A stretch of 60,019 bases of DNA from an uncultured Lamprocystis sp. (lineage in GTDB: Bacteria; Pseudomonadota; Gammaproteobacteria; Chromatiales; Chromatiaceae): contig NZ_CAIZIZ010000098.1 in assembly GCF_903933125.1 (NCBI RefSeq), positions 1-60,019 on the forward strand, written 5' to 3'. Numbering within the stretch: position 1 is the stretch's first letter; every line of letters begins with the position of its first letter. A model generated the notes under the pieces. It was not told the DNA's origin. It did not search any database and saw nothing but the letters and a program-made list of their open reading frames with translations. Shown here piece after piece: positions 27,635 through 36,557 of this stretch. The position numbers were made by a program, and so were the translations under genes.

Positions 27635-28255
27635 ATGAACCTCGATCAGGGGCACCGGATCGCGGCACTGGTCCTCGCCGCCGGGGCTTCCACGCGGATG
27701 GGTGGACAGCACAAGCTGCTGCGCCTGATCGATGGGGTGCCGATGGTGCGACATGCCGTGGCGGCGGCCCTGGGCGCGCGCTGCGCCCAGGTGCTGGTGG
27801 TGACCGGCGGCGCGGCCGCGGCGATTGAGGCCGCGCTGGTCGGCGAACCGGTGTCGATCGTGCGCAACACCGAGTATGCGAACGGTCTGTCGACCTCCTT
27901 GCACTGTGGTCTGACCGCGCTGCCGCCGGACACCGCGGCGGTCGTCATCCTGCTCGCGGACATGCCGCGGGTCAGATCCGCACACATCGACCGGATCATC
28001 GCCGCCTTCAACCCCGCTCACCCCGCGATCATCGTCCCGACCCACGGCGGCCGTCGCGGTCATCCGGTGCTGTGGCCGCGCTGTCACTTCGCGGCGCTGC
28101 AACGGGTCGTCGGCGACACCGGCGGGCGAACGCTGCTCGACGCGCTGCGCGGCGACCTGATCACGGTCGCCTTCGACACCGATGCGGTGCTGACTGACAT
28201 TGATACCCCGGACGATCTGGCGGAACTGAGTTCTCAAAGGAAGCAGGTATACTGA
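27635..28255 (+). CDS. mocA: Molybdenum cofactor cytidylyltransferase-like nucleotidyltransferase
   Basis: A 206-aa MobA/MocA-type nucleotidyltransferase that would convert Mo-molybdopterin to the cytosine dinucleotide form used by this hydroxylase family. The signature LVLAAGASTRMGGQHKLLRLIDG (about 10-32) and the metal-binding LLADMPRV are present, followed by GHPVLWPRCHF. The context after xdhC supports MocA rather than the guanylyl-specific MobA. The ATG at 27635 lies 51 bp after xdhC. Confidence 0.8.
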   Translation: MNLDQGHRIAALVLAAGASTRMGGQHKLLRLIDGVPMVRHAVAAALGARCAQVLVVTGGAAAAIEAALVGEPVSIVRNTEYANGLSTSLHCGLTALPPDTAAVVILLADMPRVRSAHIDRIIAAFNPAHPAIIVPTHGGRRGHPVLWPRCHFAALQRVVGDTGGRTLLDALRGDLITVAFDTDAVLTDIDTPDDLAELSSQRKQVY

Positions 28256-28583
28256 ACAGAACAGTTCGCTTCCAGTCGCCAGCCTCCGCGGCTCAGCATG
28301 ACCGCGAAAGTCACGCACCGGCCCCGTGAGAGCGGCCTCCGGCCGCGATGAGGCCTTGCGCGATCCTGGCCATCGGCGTTTCACCCCGGCACCGTGTCGC
28401 GGCCGGAGGCCGCTCCCACGGGAGCCGGTCATGGTGCAAGCCACGGCATGCCCGTTGCGGTGACACGCGAAACCACGGCCCCGCTCTTTATGGATCTGGA
28501 ACTTCCGGCGGGTGCGCGCTTCGCGCAGCCCTTCCACTGGAGCACAATTCTTTCATCTGCTTTTTCATCTTCACGGAGCTTCA
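28256..28583. other. Intergenic region with REP-like palindromes
   Basis: This 328-bp region between mocA and the alcohol dehydrogenase gene contains the inverted REP pair at 28330-28415. Apart from this, nothing coding is recognised; a frame open from 28512 into the next gene lacks family similarity before 28584. Confidence 0.5.
28330..28415. repeat. REPIN-like pair of inverted REP palindromes
   Basis: GAGCGGCCTCCGGCCGCGA at 28330-28348 and its exact reverse complement at 28397-28415 are separated by 48 bp. Each half is itself palindromic. A related half at 59982-60004 supports a dispersed REP family with core GGGAGCGGC..C..GCCGCGA. Confidence 0.7.
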
Positions 28584-29738
28584 ATGCAGAATTTCACGTT
28601 CCACAACCCCACGCGCATCCTCTTCGGCACCGGGCAAATCGCCGCGATGAATCAGGAGATTCCCACAGGTGCGCGGGTGCTCATCACCTACGGCGGGGGT
28701 AGTGTCGTGAAATCCGGCACCTTGGCCGAGGTCAGGGTGGCGCTCACCGACTTCACCCTCCTGGAATTCGGCGGCATCGAGCCCAACCCCACCTATGAAA
28801 CCCTGATGCAGGCCGTCGCGCTCGCCCGCCGGGAACAGGTCAACTTCCTGCTCGCCGTCGGCGGGGGCTCGGTGATCGACGGGACCAAGTTCATCGCCGC
28901 GGCGATTCCCTTCGACGGGGAGCCTTGGGACATGCTCGCCAAGCAGGTGCCCATCACCGCCGCCGTTCCCTTCGGCACCGTGCTGACACTGCCGGCAACC
29001 GGCTCGGAGATGAACAGCTTCTCGGTCATCACCCGCGCCGCCACCCAGGACAAACTGGGTTTCGGAAATCCGCTGGTCTTCCCGCGGTTCTCGGTGCTGG
29101 ATCCGACCAAGACCTACACGCTCCCGCCGCGTCAGGTCGCCAACGGTGTCATCGATGCCTTCGTCCACATCACCGAGCAGTACTTAACCTATCCGGTCGA
29201 CGCCAAGGTGCAGGATCGGTTCGCCGAAGGCTTGCTGCTCACGCTCATCGAGGACGGGCCCAAGGCCTTGGCAGAGTCCGACAATGACGCGGTACGCGCC
29301 AATCTCATGTGGACCGCGACCTTGGCCCTGAATGGACTGATCGGCGCCGGCGTCCCGCAGGACTGGGCCACCCACATGCTCGGTCACGAAATCACCGCGC
29401 TGCACGGCCTCGACCATGCGCAAACACTGGCCATCGTCTTGCCGGCCATGTTGCAGGTCAGGCGCCGCGACAAGCGCGAGAAGCTCCTGCAGTATGCTGC
29501 ACGCATCTGGAACCTCCAAGACGGGGATGCGGACGAGCGCATCGATGCCGCGATCAGCCGGACCCGTGACTTCTTTGAATCACTGCGGGTCCCGACACGG
29601 CTGCGCGGTTACGGCATCGGTGGGGAGGCGATCCCGCCGCTGCTGCGGGCGCTTGAACGCCACGGTATGACGGCGCTCGGTGAGCGGCAGAACGTCGATC
29701 TGGAGCAATCACGACAGGTCCTGGAGTTGGCCTGCTAG
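28584..29738 (+). CDS. Iron-containing alcohol dehydrogenase (YqhD/BDH group)
   Basis: A 384-aa NAD(P)H-dependent alcohol/aldehyde oxidoreductase. The N-terminal FHNPTRILFGTGQI and the cofactor loop AVGGGSVIDGTKFIAA are typical of the YqhD/butanol-dehydrogenase group. Iron ligands are visible in the D/H segment NGVIDAFVHITEQYL and in GHEITALHGLDHAQTLAIVLPAML. The ATG at 28584 begins the conserved MQNFTFHNPT. It may convert the aldehyde linked to the upstream hydroxylase, but this is inference from position only. Confidence 0.9.
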   Translation: MQNFTFHNPTRILFGTGQIAAMNQEIPTGARVLITYGGGSVVKSGTLAEVRVALTDFTLLEFGGIEPNPTYETLMQAVALARREQVNFLLAVGGGSVIDGTKFIAAAIPFDGEPWDMLAKQVPITAAVPFGTVLTLPATGSEMNSFSVITRAATQDKLGFGNPLVFPRFSVLDPTKTYTLPPRQVANGVIDAFVHITEQYLTYPVDAKVQDRFAEGLLLTLIEDGPKALAESDNDAVRANLMWTATLALNGLIGAGVPQDWATHMLGHEITALHGLDHAQTLAIVLPAMLQVRRRDKREKLLQYAARIWNLQDGDADERIDAAISRTRDFFESLRVPTRLRGYGIGGEAIPPLLRALERHGMTALGERQNVDLEQSRQVLELAC

Positions 29739-30042
29739 GACCGTAAACAAAACGCATTGCATGAACGGACAGAGTGGCTGAGTTCCCAACACCGGGGAGG
29801 CTTTGGGATCAAACCCGCAAATTTTGAACGCCGACTACACGCGGGAATAAAAGGGTATTATTGTTAATCTGACGATTGCGTGTCCACGCGGGCATAGTGC
29901 CAGGGCGCTCAATCATCGGGCGCCTTTGCCTTCATGTGGCAACACCGCCACCAGCGTGGTGCCGTCGACCGCGCGAGGTACGGATTCGCAGAGACGCGAT
30001 CGGCGACACAACGGATTTTGATCCAAGATTGGCGGTGTCCTC
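29739..30042. other. 304-bp intergenic region
   Basis: No gene is recognised. A weak hairpin (GGCGC ... GCGCC followed by TTTG, near 29905-29930) could end transcription of the dehydrogenase gene. The stretch near 29844-29880 is AT-rich and may hold the promoter of the binding protein gene. Confidence 0.35.
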
Positions 30043-31305
30043 ATGACCTCCTCCCCCGTCCGCCTGGCACTATTACTGGCGACCTTTGTCGTCCTGTCGG
30101 TTGGCTTGTTCAACCTGCGCCCGACGACGCTGGAACCGATCCGCATCGGGGCGGTCCATGCCTTGTCTGGCGTCATGGCCGAGAGCGAACGCGGACTGGT
30201 CGATGCGGTGCGGCTCGCCGTGGATGAGATCAACCGGGACGGCGGACTGCTGGGGCGGCGCGTGGAATTGATCGTTGCCGACAGCCAGTCGGATTGGACG
30301 GTGGCGGCGAACCAAGTCGAGCGGCTGATCCTGAACGACGGTGTGAGCGCCCTATTCGCCTGCTGGACCTCGGCCTGCCGCCAGGCTGTCAAGCCAGTGG
30401 TTGAGAAACACCATCACCTGCTGTTTTACCCGCTGCAGTACGAGGGTCTGGAACAGTCGCCCAACATTGTTTACATGGGTTCGGCGCCCAACCAGCAGAT
30501 CATCCCGGGCGCCCGCTGGGCGCTGGACCACTTCGGGCACCGGATTTATCTGGTGGGTTCCGATTACGTCTTCCCGCGGACCGCCAACCAACTGATTCGC
30601 GATCTGGTCATTGCCGCGGATGGCGACATCGTCGCCGAACGCTATCTGCCGTTGGATGCCACCGCGTTTGCCGACATCGCCGCGGACATCCGCCATCAGG
30701 CGCCGGACGCGGTGCTCAACACCCTGAACGGGGCTGCCAACCGGCATTTTTTCGCTGCCTTGGCAACCGCGGAGGTCAACGCGGTGCCGGTGGTTTCGTT
30801 CAGCATGGCCGAGCCGGAACTCCAATCGATACGGACCGCGCATGTCCACGCCGCGCATTACGCGGTCTGGGGCTATTTCCAGAGCCTGCCGCACGCGGCC
30901 AACCGGCGCTTCGTTGCCGATTTCAGGCAGCGCTTCGGACCCGAACGCGTCATCAGCGATCCGGTCGTGACCAGTTATGATGCCGTCAGACTCTGGGCCG
31001 CCGCGGTCCGCGCGGCCGGCACGCCCGATCCGGCACAGATCAATCGCTCCATCGGACGCATGAGTGTGGATGGCCCGTCCGGAATCGTCGCGGTCGACGC
31101 CGCCACCCGTCACCTCTGGCGGCGGGTTTATGTGGGAAAGGCCCGGGACGACGGGCAGTTCGATGTCACCGAGATCTCCGAGGCACCCGTCCGCCCGGTG
31201 CCCTTCCCACCCTACCGCAGCCGTGACGAATGGCTGGAACTGGTTCAGACACTCCTGGCTGCTGCGGATCTGCCCCATCCCAAGGACGTCGGGGGGGTGT
31301 GGTGA
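30043..31305 (+). CDS. Urea/amide-type periplasmic substrate-binding protein (Peripla_BP_5)
   Basis: A 420-aa type I periplasmic binding protein. It has an N-terminal hydrophobic segment (about 7-24) without a lipobox, so it may be secreted or membrane-anchored. IRIGAVHALSGVMAESERGLVDAVRLAVDEINRDGGLLGR is the start of UrtA/AmiC-like proteins, and HHLLFYPLQYEGLEQSPNIVYMG matches their ligand cleft. No ABC permease or ATPase gene is nearby. The stop overlaps the start of the GGDEF-EAL gene (GTGA), suggesting it acts as a ligand sensor for that protein rather than as a transporter component. Confidence 0.82.
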   Translation: MTSSPVRLALLLATFVVLSVGLFNLRPTTLEPIRIGAVHALSGVMAESERGLVDAVRLAVDEINRDGGLLGRRVELIVADSQSDWTVAANQVERLILNDGVSALFACWTSACRQAVKPVVEKHHHLLFYPLQYEGLEQSPNIVYMGSAPNQQIIPGARWALDHFGHRIYLVGSDYVFPRTANQLIRDLVIAADGDIVAERYLPLDATAFADIAADIRHQAPDAVLNTLNGAANRHFFAALATAEVNAVPVVSFSMAEPELQSIRTAHVHAAHYAVWGYFQSLPHAANRRFVADFRQRFGPERVISDPVVTSYDAVRLWAAAVRAAGTPDPAQINRSIGRMSVDGPSGIVAVDAATRHLWRRVYVGKARDDGQFDVTEISEAPVRPVPFPPYRSRDEWLELVQTLLAAADLPHPKDVGGVW

Positions 31306-34300
31306 AACCGCTCAGCCTGCGGCTTCGTCTTGCCCTTGGCTTTCTGATCGTCGCCCTGCTCCCGCTGGCTGGTTTAGCCTGGTTTTACCTGTATATCTTC
31401 GAGCAATCGCTCACCGCGGTGGCCTTGCAGAACATCGCGTCGATTGCCGACAAAAAATCCGATCAGATCAACAGTTACATCAGCGAACGCCTGGCCGATG
31501 CGCGCTCATTCGCCGGCCAGGATCGGGTGCGCGCGGCCTTGCCGGCGCTCGCCGCGGACTTTCGCCGCGGCGGCCTCACCGCGACCCGTGACACGGCGGC
31601 GCGCTACCGCGTGCCATTCGCGACACTGCGCGAACAAGGCGAATACCATGATGTGTTGCTGATCGACGACCAGGGCAACGTCGTCTTCTCGCTGCGCGCC
31701 GAAGCCGACCTGGGTACCAACCTGCTGGATGGTCCTTATCGCGAGAGCGGGCTGGCCGCCGGCTTCCGCCAGGCCATGACCTTTCTGCACATCGATCTGA
31801 GCCGATTCGCACCCTACGCGCCGTCCAAGAATGCGATTGCCGCCTTCATCGTCGCACCGCTGCTGGACCATGGCCGACCGATTGGCGCCTTGGCGCTCCA
31901 GGTCAATCTGGCCACCCTGATGCCGGTGGTGGCGGATCGCACGGGTCTCGGCCGCACCGGCGAGACGGTCCTGGCGGTGCAAGATGGGCACGGTGTCCGC
32001 TACACCATCCCGCTGGCGCGGATGCCAGGTGCGCCGTTCACCAACGTGATCCCGCTCGCGCAGGCCGCCGAACCGATGCGCCGGGCACTGACCGGAAATC
32101 AAGGTCGGGGGTTGGTGCACGACTATGCCGGTCGCGAGGTCGCCGCCAGTTGGCACTATTTGCCGGCCCTGGGCTGGGGGATGGTGGTCAAAATCGACAC
32201 CGACGAAGTGCTTTCGCCCTTGCACGCCACCCAACGGACGACCGTGCTGGCATTCGCGTTCTTCGTGCTGCTGTCGGCCGGCGCCGCCCATAGTCTCGGG
32301 CGTCGCTTCATGCGCACCGAGACCGCACTCGGCCGGTCGCTTGAGCAGTTGCACGATGCGCAACGCATCGCGCGGCTCGGCAGTTGGCGGCTCAACCTCA
32401 AGACCCGCCGACTGGATTGGTCAGACGAAGTCTTCCGTATCTTCGAACTGGACCCGACCCGCTTCGGCGCCAATTACCAGAGCTTTCTCGATGCCGTCCA
32501 TCCGGATGACCGGGAACGCGTCGACCAGGCGTACCAAGCCTCGCTCACCAGCCGGAAACCTTATGCGATCTCCCATCGCCTGCTGTTTGCCGATGGTCGG
32601 ATCAAGCATGTCCATGAGCACGGCGAGACCCTCTATGCTCCGGACGGCACCCCACGGGTCTCGCGCGGCACCGTACAGGACATCTCCGAACTGCGCCGCG
32701 CCGAGGACGCCTTACAACTCTATGCCAACATTTTCGAGCATAGCGGCGAGGCCATTCTGGTCACCGACCACGACAACCGCATCATTGCCATCAATCCGGC
32801 CTTCTCCCGGCAGACCGGCTATCGCCTGGAAGATGTCGCCGGAAAAAATCCCAGTCTGCTCTCGTCCGGCCGCACCCCGCCCGACACCTACCGGAACATG
32901 TGGACCGCACTCGCCGAGAGCGGCTATTGGCAGGGTGAACTCTGGGATCGCGACCGTCACGATGAAATCTATCCAAAATGGGCGGCCATCTCGGCCATCC
33001 GCGACGAGCACGGCGCCGTCACCCACTATATCGCCAGTTTCACCGACATCAGCGAGCGCAAGGCCGCCGAGGCACGGATCGAGCACCTCGCGCATCACGA
33101 CAGCCTCACGGGTCTGTTCAATCGCTACAACCTGGAAATCCGCCTGTCGCAGGCGCTGCTCTCGGCCCACCGTGAAGGCAGCGTGCTGGCGGTCTTGTTC
33201 ATCGACCTCGACCGCTTCAAAGTGATCAACGACACGCTGGGCCACCAGATCGGCGATCTGCTGCTGGTCGAGGTGGCCCGCCGCCTGAAACTCTGTGTGC
33301 GGGAGAGTGACATCGTCGCCCGCCAGGGCGGTGACGAGTTCGTCGTCGTGCTGACCGGCCTGGAGAGCCCGGAAGGCGCCTCACCGCTGGCCGCCAGGAT
33401 CCTTCACGATCTCAACGCGCCCTATCACATCAACGGCGACCGGCTTTACACCAGTCCGAGCATCGGGATCAGCATCTATCCGGACGACGGCATAGACGCC
33501 GGTATCCTGATGAAAAACGCCGACACCGCGATGTATCACGCCAAGGAACAGGGGCGTAACAACCTGCAATACTTCACCGCGGCACTCAACGCGGCGGCCG
33601 GTGAGCGCCTGTTGCTGGAGCGCGAATTGCGGATCGCCATCGAGGAGAAACAATTCGAACTGCACTATCAGCCGCAGATCGCGGCCCAGTCCGACCGATG
33701 CGCCCGACCCTGCGCCATGGAGGCGCTGATCCGCTGGCGGCATCCGCGGTGCGGCCTGGTCGGGCCAGCCACATTCATCCCCATCGCTGAAGAAACCGGA
33801 TTGATCCAAACCATCGGGGACTGGGTACTGGACGAAGCCTGCCGCCGTTTCGCGCAGTGGAAAGCGGCCGATATCGGCCCTAAACGGGTCGCGGTGAATC
33901 TGTCGGCCCAGCAGTTGAGCGACCCCGCTCTGGTCACCAAGGTCGCTGCCGTGCTGCAACGCTATGGCCTGCGGGACAATGAACTGGAACTTGAGATCAC
34001 CGAATCGGTGGCAATGAGCGATCCGGTCAGCGCCGGCAAGACGCTGCACGCCCTGCGCAACCTCGGCGTGACGCTGGCGATCGACGATTTCGGCACCGGT
34101 TACTCGTCGCTGGCCTATCTGAAGCGCCTGCCGATCCAGGTGCTGAAACTCGACCGTGAGTTCGTCCGCGACATCGAAAGCGACGAGAACGACGCCGCGA
34201 TCAGCGCCGCCACCCTCGCCCTGGCCCATAGTCTGGGTCTGATCGTGGTCGCCGAGGGCATCGAGACGGAAGGTCAGAGCCGGTTCCTGAAGGCGCATGG

Positions 34301-34382
34301 CTGTGACCTCTTGCAGGGGTATCTCTACGGCAGGCCAGCGTCGGCCGAAGCCTGGACCGAGTGCTGGACCGCAGATCGGTAA
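31302..34382 (+). CDS. Cache-PAS-PAS-GGDEF-EAL cyclic-di-GMP turnover protein
   Basis: A 1026-aa inner-membrane signalling protein. It has a membrane helix at about 8-30, a periplasmic dCache-like sensor to about 305, and a second helix near 305-325. Two PAS/PAC modules follow (about 345-455 and 465-590), then GGDEF and EAL domains. The GGDEF motif at 676-680 is intact, and RESD lies five residues upstream as an inhibitory I-site. The EAL motif (807-809) and DDFGTGYSSLAYL are intact, so both synthesis and hydrolysis are possible. The start is GTG at 31302, forming a GTGA overlap with the binding protein stop. Confidence 0.9.
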   Translation: MKPLSLRLRLALGFLIVALLPLAGLAWFYLYIFEQSLTAVALQNIASIADKKSDQINSYISERLADARSFAGQDRVRAALPALAADFRRGGLTATRDTAARYRVPFATLREQGEYHDVLLIDDQGNVVFSLRAEADLGTNLLDGPYRESGLAAGFRQAMTFLHIDLSRFAPYAPSKNAIAAFIVAPLLDHGRPIGALALQVNLATLMPVVADRTGLGRTGETVLAVQDGHGVRYTIPLARMPGAPFTNVIPLAQAAEPMRRALTGNQGRGLVHDYAGREVAASWHYLPALGWGMVVKIDTDEVLSPLHATQRTTVLAFAFFVLLSAGAAHSLGRRFMRTETALGRSLEQLHDAQRIARLGSWRLNLKTRRLDWSDEVFRIFELDPTRFGANYQSFLDAVHPDDRERVDQAYQASLTSRKPYAISHRLLFADGRIKHVHEHGETLYAPDGTPRVSRGTVQDISELRRAEDALQLYANIFEHSGEAILVTDHDNRIIAINPAFSRQTGYRLEDVAGKNPSLLSSGRTPPDTYRNMWTALAESGYWQGELWDRDRHDEIYPKWAAISAIRDEHGAVTHYIASFTDISERKAAEARIEHLAHHDSLTGLFNRYNLEIRLSQALLSAHREGSVLAVLFIDLDRFKVINDTLGHQIGDLLLVEVARRLKLCVRESDIVARQGGDEFVVVLTGLESPEGASPLAARILHDLNAPYHINGDRLYTSPSIGISIYPDDGIDAGILMKNADTAMYHAKEQGRNNLQYFTAALNAAAGERLLLERELRIAIEEKQFELHYQPQIAAQSDRCARPCAMEALIRWRHPRCGLVGPATFIPIAEETGLIQTIGDWVLDEACRRFAQWKAADIGPKRVAVNLSAQQLSDPALVTKVAAVLQRYGLRDNELELEITESVAMSDPVSAGKTLHALRNLGVTLAIDDFGTGYSSLAYLKRLPIQVLKLDREFVRDIESDENDAAISAATLALAHSLGLIVVAEGIETEGQSRFLKAHGCDLLQGYLYGRPASAEAWTECWTADR

Positions 34383-34427
34383 GCGCGCGAAAAATCCGAT
34401 GGATGGTCTCCCGGACCAGAGTGTTTT

Positions 34428-35138
34428 TCACAGCAATTCGGGCGCTCCGTCTTTGAGAACTTGTTCGGCGACAGGACCGAAGAACTGGCGGGTCATGGAA
34501 AAGAATTGACTCAGGCGTCCATTGGTCGGCAACAGGTCCACCGCCGCCAGATGATAGACACTTTGATCGTCGTCCAGGTGCTGCTGCAACAAGCGGTCGA
34601 GTTCATCCCACCAGCGTCTGCGGCGATTGACGAGAAAAGGGCTATTCAAATTCAGCAGATCACGAGTGTATCGCGCTTTGTCTTGGTCAGCCGGATCGAG
34701 CCCGTTAGCCGGCTCAACCCGTCCATCCGAGAAATAGGCGAAAAATCGTGAGCAATCAGGGTCCAGACAGGACAAGAACAACTGGCCGTCGTAATCGCTA
34801 CCTTTGGCGTGCCCACCAAAGACCTCTTCAGTACGCAATGCCTGAAGGTCAACATTAGACAAGGCGCTGACAACAAGATTGGCGTATAAAAATGTGTCGG
34901 CAGGAAATTGGCACTTGGGCCTTACATGCTCGATGTGATAATCCATTCCCTCTCGATCGGAACGAATCTCGGAATAGGCACATAGCATATACTGTTCGGA
35001 CAAGAGCCAGTTTTTGAGCTTGGGTTTGTGTCCGAAGCTCGACCAGCGGGTCTCGGCGTCATGTGGTGTTACTGGCGGTTTTTCGTTTGCCTTATTAAGA
35101 TCGTAGGTTCCCTGACCCAGCTTCTTAATCGGCTTCAT
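34428..35138 (-). CDS. ptuB: Septu system HNH nuclease PtuB (TIGR02646-like)
   Basis: A 236-aa HNH-type nuclease, the effector of Septu-type anti-phage defence. The core HIEHVRPK (His68-His71) with an upstream Cys53 (MLCAYSE) and downstream YANLVVS matches the TIGR02646/PtuB family. Two features are unusual: the second Cys of the usual CxxC is Ser56, and the usual SCxxCN zinc segment reads SALSN. C124 and C129 (SCLDPDC) may serve instead. The start overlaps the ptuA stop (ATGA at 35135-35138). It ends the minus-strand operon and converges on the GGDEF-EAL gene. Confidence 0.78.
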   Translation of the reverse strand: MKPIKKLGQGTYDLNKANEKPPVTPHDAETRWSSFGHKPKLKNWLLSEQYMLCAYSEIRSDREGMDYHIEHVRPKCQFPADTFLYANLVVSALSNVDLQALRTEEVFGGHAKGSDYDGQLFLSCLDPDCSRFFAYFSDGRVEPANGLDPADQDKARYTRDLLNLNSPFLVNRRRRWWDELDRLLQQHLDDDQSVYHLAAVDLLPTNGRLSQFFSMTRQFFGPVAEQVLKDGAPELL

Positions 35139-36526
35139 CGCTTGAGTGCCTCTTGACGCTTGATACTCCGCTCGATGCGTTGGAGCTGTGGATGATCCCG
35201 GCGCAGTTGATCCTGCAAGCGATGAAGCAACCTGTGCGCCTCGACTGTTGCGTATTGACCTTGATCCACCAGTTCCACCAGGCGCTGGAGGTCCGGTCGC
35301 TCCTTGATCGGCGGCTGGGGATCGACCATCATGATGCTTTCCAGTACGTCACTGCTGATTTCACCATACGAGGCTGCAAGTGGAATGCTTGCAACATAGT
35401 CTCCCTTCCTGTTTTTCCCCAAGGTGCGAATGCGCTCTTTATGGATCGATGTCAGGACCTGTGGGCTGTGGGTGGTGACAATAAACTGAATTTTCGGAAA
35501 CGCCTCCTGGAAGTTGCCAACAACCACTTGCTGCCATTGCGGATGGAGATGCATATCGATCTCGTCGATCAGCACAATGCCTTCAGTCTTAAGCGGCGCA
35601 TCGGCAACCAGATGGGGGTTCAGGCGAACGCAGCGATAAGCGATATCGCCGGCCATAGCGATCAGGTTACGCTGGCCGTCGCTGAGCTGATCGACCTTCA
35701 GCTCGCCCAGCTCCGGATGCGACATGACCAGTGTCTGATTCGTTGGGCTGTACCGCAACCCCGTCCAACCAGATCTTGCCATGATACTATCAACCGAGCC
35801 GGAAACAGCCGTGAGGATCTCGCTGTATGGAGTGCTGGCTTCAAACAAACCCTGAAAATTCAGGCGCTCCAGGGTCTTCGTCTTTTGCTCGAAGTCGGCG
35901 GCATAATTCGAGAAGAACCAGTCCAAGAACGGACCATAATCGGACGCGGAGTCCAGACACCCTAGATAAGCGTAGGTGCGGGAGAAAATAGAGCTCTTAG
36001 ACTCGCGGTTGAGCGTCAGTTTGCGCCGCTTCCAAAGTCGACCAGTGCCGTAATACGCAAGAATTGGAAGTCTCAACTCCTTGCTATCCTCACTGTCGCT
36101 TTCGTCATTCAGTCTGATTCTAGACTGATAGGCGGACCCTATCTCGATCAAGGGCCTAGCGTCTCTAATTGTCGTCTTCGAGCCTGCACTGACTTTCTCG
36201 CGGGAACGGGACCAAGCAACTTCGCTGCCATCAATGATGGCGCTAGCGGATATCACTGAAGGTAGCCTTGGCTCCATACTCCGACGAGGTGCATCCCCCG
36301 TCGGAGAGGTCATTACATCATTGATGTCAATGCCGGAACCCGTCATCGTGCCGGTTACAACATCGAAAGCACTCACATAGGGCCACAAGGCGATGCGAAT
36401 CGCATCGAGAACAGCAGTCTTGCCCTGACCGTTGGGCGCCACAAGCACGGTCAGTTGTTCATCCAGTGTAACCGTGAGGTCATCGAAACACCGGAAATTC
36501 TGTAACCTTATCCGGGCCAGCTTCAT
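35135..36526 (-). CDS. ptuA: Septu system AAA ATPase PtuA
   Basis: A 463-aa SMC/RecF-like (OLD-type AAA) ATPase that is thought to hold PtuB inactive until triggered by phage. MKLARIRLQNFRCFDDLTV is the typical start. Walker A is APNGQGKTA (30-38), the signature is QLSDGQRNLIA and Walker B is GIVLIDEIDMHLHPQWQ, followed by the switch His in FIVTTHSPQVL. The C-terminal helical part lacks a Toprim domain. ATG 36526 is clear. It begins 31 bp after the porin stop on the same strand, so it may be read from the porin operon. No reverse transcriptase or ncRNA of a retron is present. Confidence 0.82.
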   Translation of the reverse strand: MKLARIRLQNFRCFDDLTVTLDEQLTVLVAPNGQGKTAVLDAIRIALWPYVSAFDVVTGTMTGSGIDINDVMTSPTGDAPRRSMEPRLPSVISASAIIDGSEVAWSRSREKVSAGSKTTIRDARPLIEIGSAYQSRIRLNDESDSEDSKELRLPILAYYGTGRLWKRRKLTLNRESKSSIFSRTYAYLGCLDSASDYGPFLDWFFSNYAADFEQKTKTLERLNFQGLFEASTPYSEILTAVSGSVDSIMARSGWTGLRYSPTNQTLVMSHPELGELKVDQLSDGQRNLIAMAGDIAYRCVRLNPHLVADAPLKTEGIVLIDEIDMHLHPQWQQVVVGNFQEAFPKIQFIVTTHSPQVLTSIHKERIRTLGKNRKGDYVASIPLAASYGEISSDVLESIMMVDPQPPIKERPDLQRLVELVDQGQYATVEAHRLLHRLQDQLRRDHPQLQRIERSIKRQEALKR

Positions 36527-36557
36527 AGGGGCTGCTCTTGATCCGATCGCTTGTGCA

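Noticed and set aside
26666-28537. 623-aa open frame on the minus strand
   Set aside because: It is antisense to xdhC and mocA, which have complete family motifs. Its product is a His/Arg/Gly-rich sequence typical of an antisense frame in high-GC DNA.
29765-29840. tRNA-Ser-like or riboswitch-like stretch (AGAGTGGCTGAG...)
   Set aside because: Only the D-arm-like start fits; no acceptor, anticodon or T stem can be formed, and no known riboswitch core is present.
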